Numbered from the stretch's first letter, positions 9,366-18,545 are shown. The stretch is DNA of 64,000 nt from an uncultured Clostridia bacterium (GCA_905235625.1 CAJOLX010000003.1:25497-89496), one strand, 5' to 3'. The notes: generated from the letters alone by a model not told the origin. Program-made: numbers and translations.

Positions 9366-10698
9366 TTTTTACACCGATTATTTCTATATCGCCCTTTAGT
9401 TTACCGGACATTGTTTTAAAATTATGGCGAGGTATTATAATTCTCTTAAAGCCGAGCCTGTCGGCTTCTTTTATTCGCTGTTCGCAGTAAGAAATTGACC
9501 TCAGCTCTCCGCCGAGACCGATTTCTCCGATAGCAAGCGTATCTTCTCTTATAGGCACGTCTTTAAGCGCTGAAACAAGGGCGAGCGCAACGCTTAAATC
9601 GGTTGCGGGCTCATCGAGCTTCAATCCTCCGATAACGTTAACGTAAACGTCACTGCCGGAAAAATTATATCCGCCTCGTTTCTCGAGCACCGCAAGTATC
9701 ATGGCAAGCCGGTTATAATCAAATCCGTTTGAAACTCTTCTTGCGTTGCCGTAAGCAGACGTCGCCACAAGGCCCTGCACCTCGGCGAGTATCGGCCTGC
9801 TGCCTTCCATTACGCAGGCGATGCACGTGCCGGATGTATCTTTCGGCTTGCCGGAAATAAGCATAAGAGAAGGATTAGGCACTTCAACAAGACCGTGGTC
9901 AAGCATTTCAAAAACGCCGATTTCATTTGTAGAGCCGTATCTGTTTTTAATGGCTCTCAAAATTCTGTAAGAAAGATGTCTTTCGCCTTCAAAATAAAGC
10001 ACGCAGTCCACGATGTGTTCGAGCACCTTGGGGCCCGCAATATTGCCGTCTTTATTCACGTGACCGACAATAATAATCGGGATAGAATAGTCCTTCGCGC
10101 AGTGCATAAAAGCGTTTGTGCTTTCTCTTACCTGAGTGACACTGCCGGGAGAAGAATTGAGCTCAGCTAAATTCATAGTCTGAATAGAGTCAACTATAAC
10201 AAGCTGCGGCTTCGTCGTTTTGATATATTCTATGATGCCGGAAACGTCAATGCTCGTCATCACGTTTAAGTTATCCGTTTTAACGCCGAGGCGATCGGCT
10301 CTGAGCTTTATCTGCCTTGCGGATTCTTCGCCGGAAATATATAAAATGCTGAGGCTTTTGCCGAGATATTCGCAAATCTGAAGCAAAATAGTCGATTTGC
10401 CGATGCCCGGGTCGCCGCTTAAAAGCACAAGAGAACCGTTGACTATTCCGCCGCCGAGCACTCTGTCAAGCTCAGCCATTCCGGTCGAAAACCTGAGCTC
10501 GTCTTCCGTATCGATTTCGTTGATTTTTTGAGAAACGGCAACTGCAGTGGGCGTGGCGACAGACTGAGAGCGGATGTTTGAAACGATTTCTTCGTTCATC
10601 GTGTTCCATTCTCCGCAGGAAGGACAGCAGCCGTTCCATTTAGGGCTTTCGTAACCGCATTCGGAGCAGATATAAATTGTCTTGTTCTTCTGTGCCAT
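9334..10698 (-). CDS. radA: DNA repair protein RadA (Sms)
   Basis: RecA-related ATPase and helicase that helps process recombination intermediates and branch migration. The 454 residues match the family. An N-terminal four-cysteine zinc finger (CSECGYESPKWNGCCPSCG) is followed by a RecA-like core with Walker A GDPGIGKST (about residue 95), the RadA-specific KNRYGSTNEIGVF in place of the usual KNRFGS, and a C-terminal Lon-protease-like domain beginning near GLVATSAYGNARRVSNGFD. It lies four bases downstream of ruvX, another Holliday-junction protein, in one operon. The replacement of Phe by Tyr in the RadA motif is conservative. Confidence 0.96.
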   Translation of the reverse strand: MAQKNKTIYICSECGYESPKWNGCCPSCGEWNTMNEEIVSNIRSQSVATPTAVAVSQKINEIDTEDELRFSTGMAELDRVLGGGIVNGSLVLLSGDPGIGKSTILLQICEYLGKSLSILYISGEESARQIKLRADRLGVKTDNLNVMTSIDVSGIIEYIKTTKPQLVIVDSIQTMNLAELNSSPGSVTQVRESTNAFMHCAKDYSIPIIIVGHVNKDGNIAGPKVLEHIVDCVLYFEGERHLSYRILRAIKNRYGSTNEIGVFEMLDHGLVEVPNPSLMLISGKPKDTSGTCIACVMEGSRPILAEVQGLVATSAYGNARRVSNGFDYNRLAMILAVLEKRGGYNFSGSDVYVNVIGGLKLDEPATDLSVALALVSALKDVPIREDTLAIGEIGLGGELRSISYCEQRIKEADRLGFKRIIIPRHNFKTMSGKLKGDIEIIGVKNANEAFEAAT

Positions 10699-10702
10699 TT
10701 TA

Positions 10703-11131
10703 TCAAGCCTCCGAAACGTTATTTTTACGATAGTCCAGATAATCCTGCAAAATCATTACCGCAGAAACAGAATCTATTATATCCTTGCGCTTTTGACCGC
10801 GCGTATTGGTGTTATTAAGAGCTACGTGAGCGCTCACGGTTGACAGTCTTTCATCTCTCATAACGCAGTCAATGCCGGTTTTGCTTTGAAGCAAGCCGGC
10901 AAATTCTCTGCACTTTTTGGCTCTGTCACCTTCGGATGAATCCATATTTTTAGGCAAACCGACCACAATGAGCTCAGCAGAAAGATTTTCAGCGTAATCG
11001 GCAATCTCATCGGCGAGCTTTTCGGGGTCTCTTTGCTTAATAACGGTGACGGGAGACGCAAGTAATTCAGTTTTATCCGATACGGCAAGACCTGTTCTTA
11101 CGTCGCCGTAGTCAACGCCCAAAATAATCAA
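10703..11131 (-). CDS. ruvX: Putative Holliday junction resolvase / pre-16S rRNA nuclease (RuvX/YqgF)
   Basis: RNase H-fold nuclease, 142 residues. Motifs are VDYGDVRTGLAVSD at the N-terminus with the first catalytic Asp, VGLPKNMDSSEG, RDERLSTVSAH and IIDSVSAVMILQDYL with the last acidic residue. The family was first proposed to resolve Holliday junctions and is now linked mainly to maturation of the 16S rRNA 5' end. Translation starts at a TTG codon: an upstream ATG is out of frame and runs into TGA, while an AGGA lies at proper distance from the TTG. In many Firmicutes this gene sits next to ireB (yrzL); here ireB is 23 kb away and the upstream neighbour is PBP1A. Confidence 0.9.
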   Translation of the reverse strand: MIILGVDYGDVRTGLAVSDKTELLASPVTVIKQRDPEKLADEIADYAENLSAELIVVGLPKNMDSSEGDRAKKCREFAGLLQSKTGIDCVMRDERLSTVSAHVALNNTNTRGQKRKDIIDSVSAVMILQDYLDYRKNNVSEA

Positions 11132-11148
11132 ATAATCATCCTATCCAA

Positions 11149-13353
11149 TTAACGCTCTGCGTCATTCAATATGCTGCTGACTGTATCTAAAACAGAATCA
11201 ATCGGAGAAGTTGTTTTGTTCTCGTCGCCGCTGCTGCTGCTCGGAGCTCCCTGGCAATATGTGCAAACGGGCGGCAAATCATCCTGTTTATACCAGCCTT
11301 TGCCGGTCGAATAACAGCTGCTGCTTGCGAGATTGCCGGAAATGCGGCAATAAGTTTTTTCAACCGCTCCTTCGCTCTTGGGAAATTCCTTTTCGTCAAG
11401 GCCTTTATGAATTCTGTCAAATACGGTTATGAATATCTTACCGCACGGGTTAACGTCCTGGTTGAGCTCTTCTTTAATGTCATAGCCGAGCCAGATAGAA
11501 GTTACGTAGTAAGGTGTGCCGGCGCAGAACCAACGGTCGCAGTCGCTGCTCGTCGTGCCGGTTTTTGCCATAATCTGGAATTTGCGAACGTTTGAGCCCG
11601 TGCCGTAATAGCTCGTATCAACCGTCTGAAGAAGCTCGCAGATAATATCGGAAGTTTCCGGAGAAATTACCTGCTCACCCTGAATATTCTCATTTGTAAG
11701 AACGGTCTGCGTGCCCTGAGCGTTTGTAACTTTATAGTAGAAATAAGGCTTATAATACAGGCCTCCGTTGCCGAACGTAGCGTAAGCCGAAGCCATTTCA
11801 AGCGTATTCGTGCCGTAAGTCAAAGCTCCCGTCGCAAGCGGAGAGAGAGAGGCGTCTTTTTCTTCGTCAACCTTTGAAAGATGGAATTTATTTTTAAGAT
11901 AATCAATGGAAGTGGGAATTGTCAGCTCGTCTTTGATAAGCCTCGTAGGCACGGTATTCAAAGACTTTTGAATAGCGTACTGCACGGTAACCTTGCTGTT
12001 GGAGCCGAGCGATTTATCAACGTTGTGAGGCCAAAGCTCGCCGTTTACCCAAATAGCGTAATCGAGCACTTTACTTGAATAATTGATTAAATCAAGGTCA
12101 ATGGCGGGCGCATAAGTTGAAATAGGCTTAATGGTCGATCCCGGCTGCCTCCAGGAGCTTGTGGCTCTGTTAAGCTGCCTGTTAGAGGTCTTCTCCCCTG
12201 CTCCGCCGACAATAGCTACTACCCTGCCCGCATAATCCATAATGGTCATCGAAGACTGAGGCAAAGTGCCGTCGTCTTTTTTGATTTTGGGGAAGTTCGT
12301 GCGGTTAACGTAAACGTCTTCAAGCTCTTCCTGTATGTCGAGGTCAACGGCGGCGTAGATTTTATATCCGCCGTAATAAATCTTGTTGGTCGCCTGCTGT
12401 TTGGTGTATCCGTATTCGCTCATAAGGTCGGCAATAACGGAGTCTATAACAGCGTCAACGTAGTATGAATTTATCTTGGTTTCTTCTTCTCTCGTTCTCT
12501 GAATCTGTTCGGAAGATTCGGAGGGAACGTAATCGTCGCTGTTTGTGAAAATCAGATGATAATTTATGCTTTCATTAAGCTCCTCTTCTGAAATCATGCC
12601 GTTTTCGCACATCTGCTTTAAGCAGTATTCCTGCCTGACCTTGTTATTTTCGGGGTTTAAAAGAGGATTATACTTTGTCGGGAACTGAGTAATCGAGGCG
12701 ATTGTGGCGCATTCCGCAGCGTTTAAGTCTTTGATATCCTTTCCGAAATATTTTTCGCTCGCGGTCTTAACTCCGTAGCATCCGTTGCCGAGATAAACGG
12801 TGTTTAAATATGCCTCAATAATAGTGTCTTTGTTATAATGTTTTTCAAGATTTAAAGCAGAGAGCATTTCGCGCAGCTTTCTGACAAGGGTGACGTCTTT
12901 TTCGTTAGTCAGATTTTTGATAAGCTGCTGAGTAATGGTTGAACCGCCCTGACCGAGGTTTGAAGGTTTAACGATAACGCCGAAAACTCTTATCCAGTCA
13001 ACGCCGTGGTGAGACTTAAATCTCGTATCTTCAAGCGATATAAACGCGTCGCTCATATAAGGAGAAATATCTTCAAGGTCAACCCATACTCTGTCTTCGT
13101 CGCCGTGAAGCCTCGCTATTTCAACCTCATTGCCGTTTTTATCTTTGGCATACATAAACGAGGTCTGGTTCTGATTGGCTTTATATTCCTCAAGATTTAT
13201 AGCTAAATCGCCGTTAACATAATCCAAAACGTTGTAAATAACGAAACCGGCAACAAGGCAAACGGATAAAAGCAAAGCGCAGAGTACAGCCAAAATGACA
13301 GCCTTCGCTTTGCCGACGCCCTTTTTCTTCTTCTTTTTATTGCTCTTGCTCAA
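11149..13353 (-). CDS. Bifunctional class A penicillin-binding protein (PBP1A)
   Basis: Builds peptidoglycan outside the membrane: an N-terminal glycosyltransferase polymerises lipid II and a C-terminal transpeptidase cross-links it. After a Lys-rich cytoplasmic start and one membrane helix (VILAVLCALLLSVCLVAGFV), the GT51 domain shows SLEDTRFKSHHGVDW and GGSTITQQLIKN. The transpeptidase has STIK (active Ser), SLNT and KTGTT. A C-terminal tail with several cysteines follows (CYSTGKGW, VCTYC). I place the start at TTG 13353, which has AGGAGG nine bases upstream (13363-13368). A longer reading frame beginning at a TTG at 13392 would include the ribosome site in coding sequence. It is the first gene of the operon with ruvX and radA. 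Length is 734 residues. Confidence 0.94.
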   Translation of the reverse strand: MSKSNKKKKKKGVGKAKAVILAVLCALLLSVCLVAGFVIYNVLDYVNGDLAINLEEYKANQNQTSFMYAKDKNGNEVEIARLHGDEDRVWVDLEDISPYMSDAFISLEDTRFKSHHGVDWIRVFGVIVKPSNLGQGGSTITQQLIKNLTNEKDVTLVRKLREMLSALNLEKHYNKDTIIEAYLNTVYLGNGCYGVKTASEKYFGKDIKDLNAAECATIASITQFPTKYNPLLNPENNKVRQEYCLKQMCENGMISEEELNESINYHLIFTNSDDYVPSESSEQIQRTREEETKINSYYVDAVIDSVIADLMSEYGYTKQQATNKIYYGGYKIYAAVDLDIQEELEDVYVNRTNFPKIKKDDGTLPQSSMTIMDYAGRVVAIVGGAGEKTSNRQLNRATSSWRQPGSTIKPISTYAPAIDLDLINYSSKVLDYAIWVNGELWPHNVDKSLGSNSKVTVQYAIQKSLNTVPTRLIKDELTIPTSIDYLKNKFHLSKVDEEKDASLSPLATGALTYGTNTLEMASAYATFGNGGLYYKPYFYYKVTNAQGTQTVLTNENIQGEQVISPETSDIICELLQTVDTSYYGTGSNVRKFQIMAKTGTTSSDCDRWFCAGTPYYVTSIWLGYDIKEELNQDVNPCGKIFITVFDRIHKGLDEKEFPKSEGAVEKTYCRISGNLASSSCYSTGKGWYKQDDLPPVCTYCQGAPSSSSGDENKTTSPIDSVLDTVSSILNDAER

Positions 13354-13405
13354 AGTAAAAATCCTCCTCAGGAGAAACTTGATATTAAACAACTATATAT
13401 AGTGT

Positions 13406-13434
13406 ATTATATATCAATACTTATACTATTTCAA
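13406..13434 (-). promoter_or_regulatory. Promoter of the PBP1A-ruvX-radA operon
   Basis: TTGAAA (13434-13429) and TATAAT (13411-13406) on the minus strand with a 17-base spacer. The leader to the TTG start is about 45 bases. Confidence 0.75.
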
Positions 13435-13501
13435 GTAAATATAATAAAAAGAAATTATTAATTTTTTCGCAATATCGGCTTTTAGATTATATCCTTCTTG
13501 A

Positions 13502-13534
13502 TAAAAAACAGGACGCAAGAATTAACTTGCGCCC
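13502..13534 (-). terminator. Terminator of the trpB2 transcript
   Basis: CGCAAG and CTTGCG form a stem, extended by GG/CC after one mismatch. The stem is followed on the minus strand by a T run, just after the trpB2 stop codon. Confidence 0.75.
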
Positions 13535-13560
13535 CGAAAAACATAAGTTTAATTTTTAAA

Positions 13561-14931
13561 TCAGCCGATCTGAGGAAGAGTGGAGATGGACTTCTGAATT
13601 TCTTCATCGGTGGGAATATAGTCTTCCATAGTGCCGTCATGATAATTCTCATAAGCGACCATATCGAAGTAACCGGTGCCGGTAAGGCCGAATACGATGG
13701 TCTTATCCTCGCCCGTTTCTTTGCACTTGAGAGCTTCGTCAATCGCAACTCTGATAGCGTGTGAGCTTTCGGGAGCGGGAAGGATGCCCTCAACTCTCGC
13801 AAACAATTCAGCAGCCTCGAAAACTCTTCTCTGAGGCACGGAAACAGCCTCCATATATTTATCGTCATATAGCTGAGAAAGAATGGAGCTCATGCCGTGA
13901 TAGCGAAGTCCGCCTGCGTGGTTGGGTGAAGGAATAAATCCGCTGCCGAGAGTGTACATCTTTGCGAGCGGGCAAACCTTGCCGGTGTCGCAGAAGTCAT
14001 AAGCGTAAGTGCCTCTTGTGAAGCTCGGGCAGGATGCGGGCTCAACGGCAATAATTCTGTAATCCGCTTCGCCTCTGAGCTTTTCGCCCATGAAGGGAGC
14101 GATGAGACCGCCGAGGTTTGAGCCGCCGCCGGCGCAGCCGATGATCATATCTGGCTTAATGCCGTATTTGTCAAGCGCAGTCTTGGTTTCAAGGCCGATA
14201 ATGCTCTGATGCAGAAGCACCTGATTGAGAACCGAGCCGAGAACGTATCTGTATCCGGGAGTGGAGGTAGCAACCTCAACAGCTTCCGAAATAGCGCAGC
14301 CGAGAGAACCGGTAGTGCCGGGGAACTCCTCAAGAATTTTTCTGCCGATGTTGGTTTTATCCGAAGGAGAAGGGGTAACGGAAGCGCCGTACGTTCTCAT
14401 AACTTCTCTTCTGAAAGGCTTCTGCTCATAAGAAACTTTAACCATGAACACCTTGCAGTCAAGTCCGAAATACGAGCAAGCCATTGAAAGAGCCGTGCCC
14501 CACTGACCTGCGCCGGTCTCGGTAGTAACGCCCTTAAGGCCCTGCTTCTTTGCGTAATAAGCCTGAGCTATGGAAGAATTGAGCTTGTGGGAGCCGCTCG
14601 TATTGTTGCCCTCAAATTTATAATAAATCTTAGCGGGAGTGTCGAGAGCTTTTTCAAGGAAATAAGCTCTTACAAGCGGTGACGGGCGATACATCTTGTA
14701 GAAATCAAGAATTTCACCGGGGATGTCGATATAAGGAGTGTCATTGTCAAGCTCCTGCTTTACAAGCTCTTCGCAAAAAACGCCGTAAAGCTCTTCGGCT
14801 TTCATTGGCTCGCCTGTGCCGGGATTAAGCAAGGGAGCGGGTTTGTTTTTCATATCGGCGCGAAGATTATACCATTGAGTAGGAATTTCGTTTTCGTTAA
14901 GATAGATTTTGTAAGGGATTTTTTGCTCCAT
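13561..14931 (-). CDS. Tryptophan synthase beta-like PLP enzyme (TrpB2 type)
   Basis: Joins indole and serine to give tryptophan; the TrpB2 branch often works without the alpha subunit. PLP-binding Lys lies in GSHKLNSS, the catalytic Glu region reads ETGAGQWG, and the phosphate of PLP is held by GCAGGGSNLGG. The length of 456 residues and the SHK in place of the AHK of classical TrpB point to TrpB2. No other trp gene is near, so it may salvage indole. The start at 14931 (MEQKIPYK) follows AAGGAAAATGGAAA; the longer frame to 15057 would run through the T-box terminator. A T-box leader controls the gene (14951-15227), consistent with response to uncharged tRNA-Trp. Confidence 0.92.
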   Translation of the reverse strand: MEQKIPYKIYLNENEIPTQWYNLRADMKNKPAPLLNPGTGEPMKAEELYGVFCEELVKQELDNDTPYIDIPGEILDFYKMYRPSPLVRAYFLEKALDTPAKIYYKFEGNNTSGSHKLNSSIAQAYYAKKQGLKGVTTETGAGQWGTALSMACSYFGLDCKVFMVKVSYEQKPFRREVMRTYGASVTPSPSDKTNIGRKILEEFPGTTGSLGCAISEAVEVATSTPGYRYVLGSVLNQVLLHQSIIGLETKTALDKYGIKPDMIIGCAGGGSNLGGLIAPFMGEKLRGEADYRIIAVEPASCPSFTRGTYAYDFCDTGKVCPLAKMYTLGSGFIPSPNHAGGLRYHGMSSILSQLYDDKYMEAVSVPQRRVFEAAELFARVEGILPAPESSHAIRVAIDEALKCKETGEDKTIVFGLTGTGYFDMVAYENYHDGTMEDYIPTDEEIQKSISTLPQIG

Positions 14932-14950
14932 TTTCCATTTTCCTTTCTTG

Positions 14951-15227
14951 ATTAAAAATAAAAAACCTGCCCCGACTGATGCCGGGACAGGATAATTAAT
15001 GAATCCTGCGGTGCCACCCTGCTTGGTGATTATCACCCACTTTGCGTATGCTGTCACATACCGACCGATTGTAACGTGCGATCATCACGTCTCGGATAAT
15101 TTGCTTTTAAAGCATTTCTCCTCGCCCTCGGAAGCCCATTCAGATCCGCGCCGAATACCGCAATCCCACCGCCTGCGGCTCTCTACGATTAAGCAAATCG
15201 GAACCTACTCACTCTTCTTCATCGGTT
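14951..15227 (-). promoter_or_regulatory. T-box riboswitch leader of trpB2, probable tRNA-Trp specificity
   Basis: On the minus strand the conserved T-box core AGGGTGGCACCGCAG lies at 15020-15006. It is followed by a strong terminator (14991-14966, CCTGTCCCGGC and GTCGGGGCAGG, then a T run) that competes with the antiterminator. Stem I features upstream include GAGTAGG near 15208 and a 3' side reading CTGAATGGGC. The TGG triplet at 15138-15136 is a candidate Trp specifier, which agrees with the gene. The specifier was placed by eye without folding, so its exact register is less sure than the T-box itself. Together with its promoter, this element fills the gap between trpB2 and the repeat-protein gene. 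Confidence 0.9.
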
Positions 15228-15233
15228 TATAGA

Positions 15234-15262
15234 ATTCTATCACTGAAATTTGCGTTTGTCAA
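15234..15262 (-). promoter_or_regulatory. Promoter of the T-box-trpB2 unit
   Basis: TTGACA (15262-15257), 17-base spacer, TAGAAT (15239-15234), directly upstream of the T-box stem I. Confidence 0.75.
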
Positions 15263-15280
15263 TATTTGAAAGGGAATTTT

Positions 15281-16876
15281 TTATTTTTGGTCAATTATCA
15301 GCGATGATTTGGCAAAAATGTTTCTGAAGAAGTAAACTATTTTAGCAAAAATTCCCGTGCTTACATTGACTGTTTCAACGCTGCTGAGAGCTTCCGCTCC
15401 GCTGTCGGTAACGATCTTGCACTGAACGGTATACTTGCTGTCTGCCGATTTTTTAGTATAACTCAAAGAGCCGTCGTCGGCATACTGCGAATTGTTTATT
15501 ATCCAATAAAGAGTATAGCCCTCCGAACAATCAACCGACGCGTGGAAAGTAACGGTGGTTTTATATCCGACGGAAATGGATGAAGAAAATCCGAGAATTT
15601 TTACCGACGCGCCGGAAACAGGCTCGGTATTATGGTCGGAATAAATAACCGGAATTGAATTTGACTGAGCGTAAGAAGCGGCGTAACTGCCCTCGGGAGT
15701 TTTAATCGTAAACGGCTCGCAGCCGTGGAAAGCTTCATTTCTGATTGCCGTTACGGACGCCGGAATGAAAATCTCCGAAATAGAAGAGCAATCATAAAAC
15801 GCTCCCGCGCCGACAGTCAAAAGACCGTCGGGCAAATTGACAGTTGATAATGAAGAGCAATCTTTGAACGCGTTTCTTGAAATTTCGGTTATCCCCTGCT
15901 TTAAGGTAACGGTTTCTATGCCGCTGCCGACAAAAGCGTCTTCAAAATCGGTTAAAGTTGAAGGCAGGGTAACCTGCTTCAGAGCGCCGCATCTTAAAAA
16001 CGCGTTGGAGCCGATTGTGGTGAGTCCATCGGGGAAATTAATTGAAGAAAGCTTTGAGCAATCGCTGAAAGAATAAGCTCCGAGCCTTCTTACGGATGAA
16101 GGCAAAGTTATCTTTTTAAGAGACGAATAAGCGAAAGCTCCGTCACGAATAAGCGTTGTGCCGGAAGCTACGGAGTACTCATCGCCCGTTTTGGCAATCG
16201 GGTACTGAACAAGCTCCGTGCCGTCTTTTGTATAAAGCACTCCGTCAACGGATTTAAAGCTGCCGCTGCCCGAACCTACGCTGAATGAAGAAACGGCGGA
16301 GCAGTTATAAAACGCGGAATTGCCTATTGACGCAACAGATGAAGGAATGTTAACGCTCGGCAGGGTCTTGCAATAGAAGAAGCTTTCGCTGCCGATTGAG
16401 GCAAGCCCTTCGGGAAGGGTCAGAGAAGCAAGAGCAGAGCAGTTTTTAAAGCACTCATTCGGAATTGTGGTTGTTTTGGGAAGAGTTAAATTCACAAGGG
16501 AATAACAGCCGTAAAACGCCTGCGTTTTAAGAGTAACGTTTGCCGAGCTTTCCACAAAAGCGACAATTTTAAGATTTATACAGCCTGAAAAAGCGTATTC
16601 GTTAACCTGCGTTACGCTTGCGGGTATTTCAACCGTTTTAATTATGGTGTTATCTCTCGCGGCGCTCTTTCCTATTGCGGTAACGGGAAGACCGGAGTAA
16701 GTTGACGGAATAACAACGTTGCTGCCTGCGGCAGGTTTAATTTCACTTACGGTATAACCCGAGCCGTTCGACACAAAGGTAAGACCGTCGTAATCCGCAA
16801 ACGATAAAACAGCCGATGCTCCCATAAGAGCCATAATTAAAATAGAAATAATAACGGTTTTAAGCGTCTTCTTCAT
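15281..16876 (-). CDS. Secreted BspA-type leucine-rich repeat protein
   Basis: A 531-residue exported protein. A signal peptide (residues 1-27, ending near ASAVLSFA) is followed by about twelve repeats of the treponemal/BspA type with the pattern IPxSVTxIGxxAFxxCxxL, for example IPASVTQVNEYAFSGC and LPDGLLTVGAGAFYDC, spanning roughly 50-400. An Ig-like segment (about 420-500, PVSGASVKILGFSSSISVGY) follows. The last 25 residues form a hydrophobic aromatic tail (IFAKIVYFFRNIFAK) with no sorting signal. BspA-like repeats serve in adhesion in several gut and oral bacteria; here that is inference. AAGGAGG precedes the ATG. The lipoprotein gene lies 36 bases upstream, so it may end that operon. Confidence 0.88.
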   Translation of the reverse strand: MKKTLKTVIISILIMALMGASAVLSFADYDGLTFVSNGSGYTVSEIKPAAGSNVVIPSTYSGLPVTAIGKSAARDNTIIKTVEIPASVTQVNEYAFSGCINLKIVAFVESSANVTLKTQAFYGCYSLVNLTLPKTTTIPNECFKNCSALASLTLPEGLASIGSESFFYCKTLPSVNIPSSVASIGNSAFYNCSAVSSFSVGSGSGSFKSVDGVLYTKDGTELVQYPIAKTGDEYSVASGTTLIRDGAFAYSSLKKITLPSSVRRLGAYSFSDCSKLSSINFPDGLTTIGSNAFLRCGALKQVTLPSTLTDFEDAFVGSGIETVTLKQGITEISRNAFKDCSSLSTVNLPDGLLTVGAGAFYDCSSISEIFIPASVTAIRNEAFHGCEPFTIKTPEGSYAASYAQSNSIPVIYSDHNTEPVSGASVKILGFSSSISVGYKTTVTFHASVDCSEGYTLYWIINNSQYADDGSLSYTKKSADSKYTVQCKIVTDSGAEALSSVETVNVSTGIFAKIVYFFRNIFAKSSLIIDQK

Positions 16877-16912
16877 TTTCCTGCCTCCTTTATTAAGGAA
16901 TACTGTTTGTGA

Positions 16913-17413
16913 TTACTGTTCGGTATAGTCAAAAAATTCAATCTTAACGCTTTCAAAGGGAACGTCGAAGCGAACGCCTTCAACGGTTTTGCCGCTGCGA
17001 ATACCTTTTAAATCGGCTTTAATATAACCTTCTTTGAGAACGTTGCCTTTGGCGTCGTAAGCTTTGAAACCAATGAGCATATCGTCCGAACGGGAGCTCA
17101 CTTTAATTGTTTTTACGTCGGCAAAGCCTTTGAGATTTGCCGAAACCACTCCGCTGTCAAATTTAACGTTTTCGATAGAAGCGTAATTGTTTTTGTATTT
17201 AAAATAGTTTTGAGTAACAATGTCAACGCTGCCCTCGGTCGGAACGAAAACGACTTTGCCGTTGTTTTTATCTATCTCGGATGAGCCCATGGGATTAACG
17301 GCTTCGTAGCTGCTTTTGCCCGTTGTGACCTCCTCGGTGGGCGCTTTCGCACAGGAAGCGAAAAGAGAAAGCGACATTATTAAAGTTAAAATTGCTGCAA
17401 TAAATTTTTTCAT
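16913..17413 (-). CDS. Lipoprotein of unknown function
   Basis: A 166-residue protein with a lipoprotein signal peptide: MKKFIAA, a hydrophobic stretch, then the lipobox LFASC, with Cys at about 20. The mature part is mostly beta-type sequence without cysteines. I recognise no domain. The start at 17413 follows GAAGGGA; a further ATG-like start at 17431 would run into trmL. The gene sits 11 bases behind trmL and is followed by the repeat-protein gene. The last 45 residues (GIRSGKTVEGVRFDVPFESVKIEFFDYTEQ pattern, quoted only in part: GVRFDVPFESVKIEFF) look like a small beta domain. Confidence 0.8.
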   Translation of the reverse strand: MKKFIAAILTLIMSLSLFASCAKAPTEEVTTGKSSYEAVNPMGSSEIDKNNGKVVFVPTEGSVDIVTQNYFKYKNNYASIENVKFDSGVVSANLKGFADVKTIKVSSRSDDMLIGFKAYDAKGNVLKEGYIKADLKGIRSGKTVEGVRFDVPFESVKIEFFDYTEQ

Positions 17414-17424
17414 ACAAAATCCCT

Positions 17425-17925
17425 TCACCAATTATATTTTGTCAATTTGCCCTCTGTCAAAAGAGCGGGATAATTCCACTGACGAAGCACCTCATAAACG
17501 CCGACGGCAACGGAATTTGAAAGATTGAGGCTCCTTGCGTCGGAATTGTTTATCATCGGTATGCGAACGCACCTGTCGGGGTTATCGTGAAGCAGCTCTT
17601 CGGGAAGGCCTGCGGTTTCTTTGCCGAAAAACAGATAGCATTTATCCGGATAATTTATATCGGAATGTATATGCTTTGCTTTGGTCGAAAAGAAAAAATA
17701 TTCTCCGCTGTTTTTGTCAAAAAAATCCTGAAGATTTTCATAATAAGTTATGTCAAGCAAGTGCCAATAATCAAGACCCGCTCTTTTAAGCTTTGCGTCG
17801 TCAACCTTAAAGCCCATGGGTTCAACAAGATGAAGCCTTGCGCCCGTTGCGGCGCAGGTGCGGGCTATGTTGCCGGTGTTTTGCGGAATCTGCGGCTCTA
17901 CAAGCACTATATTAAGCTCGGGCAT
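17425..17925 (-). CDS. trmL: tRNA (cytidine/uridine-34-2'-O)-methyltransferase TrmL
   Basis: SPOUT-fold enzyme that 2'-O-methylates the wobble base of certain tRNA-Leu species using S-adenosylmethionine. At 166 residues it is a minimal SpoU protein like E. coli TrmL. Motif 1 is PQNTGNIARTCAATGA, motif 2 LFFGKETAGLPEELL and motif 3 IPMINNSDARSLNLSNSVAV, which forms the knot that holds the cofactor. It is translated 17 bases after pth, so both belong to one translation-related operon. Confidence in the family is high; target nucleosides are inferred from the family. Confidence 0.93.
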   Translation of the reverse strand: MPELNIVLVEPQIPQNTGNIARTCAATGARLHLVEPMGFKVDDAKLKRAGLDYWHLLDITYYENLQDFFDKNSGEYFFFSTKAKHIHSDINYPDKCYLFFGKETAGLPEELLHDNPDRCVRIPMINNSDARSLNLSNSVAVGVYEVLRQWNYPALLTEGKLTKYNW

Positions 17926-17942
17926 TTAAATCACCTTACGGT

Positions 17943-18545
17943 TCAGTTAAATTTATTCATCGCTTCGTCGATTTTGCCGTCAATTATCATTTCAACCGCT
18001 TCAACGGCATTTGAGGCGGCTTCTCTGACGAGCTTAATATCGGACGAGCTGAAAGAAGAAAGCACCCAATCGGCCAAATCATAATCTTCATTCGGCTTTT
18101 GGCCGATACCGATTTTAACTCTGGGGAAATTATCGGAATTCAGATGATAAATAATGCTTTTAATTCCGTTATGGCCGCCGTCGCTCCCCTTTCGCCTTAT
18201 TCTGAGGCTGCCGCACGGCATTGAAATATCGTCAAAAATGATAATTACGTTTTCGGGCGGAATTTTGTAAAACGAAGCGGCTTCTCTGATGCTTTCGCCG
18301 CTGTTGTTCATAAAAGTCTGCGGCTTCATAACAAGGCATTTGCGGCCGTTGATATCGGCAGTTTCAGTAAGAGCCTTGAATTTGAGCTTATTGACTTTAA
18401 GCGAATATTTATCGGCAAAAAGGTCAATAAACATAAAGCCCGAATTGTGCCTTGACGTTTCGTATTTTTTACCCGGATTGCCGAGACCCGCAATTATAAA
18501 TTCCGGAGGCCCGGCGGCGGGCTTGTTTCTTGAGAAAAAGCTCAT
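17943..18545 (-). CDS. pth: Peptidyl-tRNA hydrolase
   Basis: Releases tRNA from peptidyl-tRNA that drops off ribosomes; normally essential. The 200-residue length is typical. Conserved parts are AGLGNPGKKYETSRHNSGF with the catalytic His (about residue 34), MKPQTFMNNSGE, and DDISMPCGSLRIRRKGSDGGHNG. The N-terminus has a short extra segment (MSFFSRNKPAAGPPEF) before the family start. The ATG overlaps the stop of the upstream membrane-protein gene by four bases (ATGA), a sign of translational coupling. trmL follows. Confidence 0.96.
   Translation of the reverse strand: MSFFSRNKPAAGPPEFIIAGLGNPGKKYETSRHNSGFMFIDLFADKYSLKVNKLKFKALTETADINGRKCLVMKPQTFMNNSGESIREAASFYKIPPENVIIIFDDISMPCGSLRIRRKGSDGGHNGIKSIIYHLNSDNFPRVKIGIGQKPNEDYDLADWVLSSFSSSDIKLVREAASNAVEAVEMIIDGKIDEAMNKFN

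Noticed and set aside
13354..13392. Longer PBP1A start at TTG 13392
   Set aside because: It would place the AGGAGG ribosome site inside the coding region; TTG 13353 has ideal spacing.
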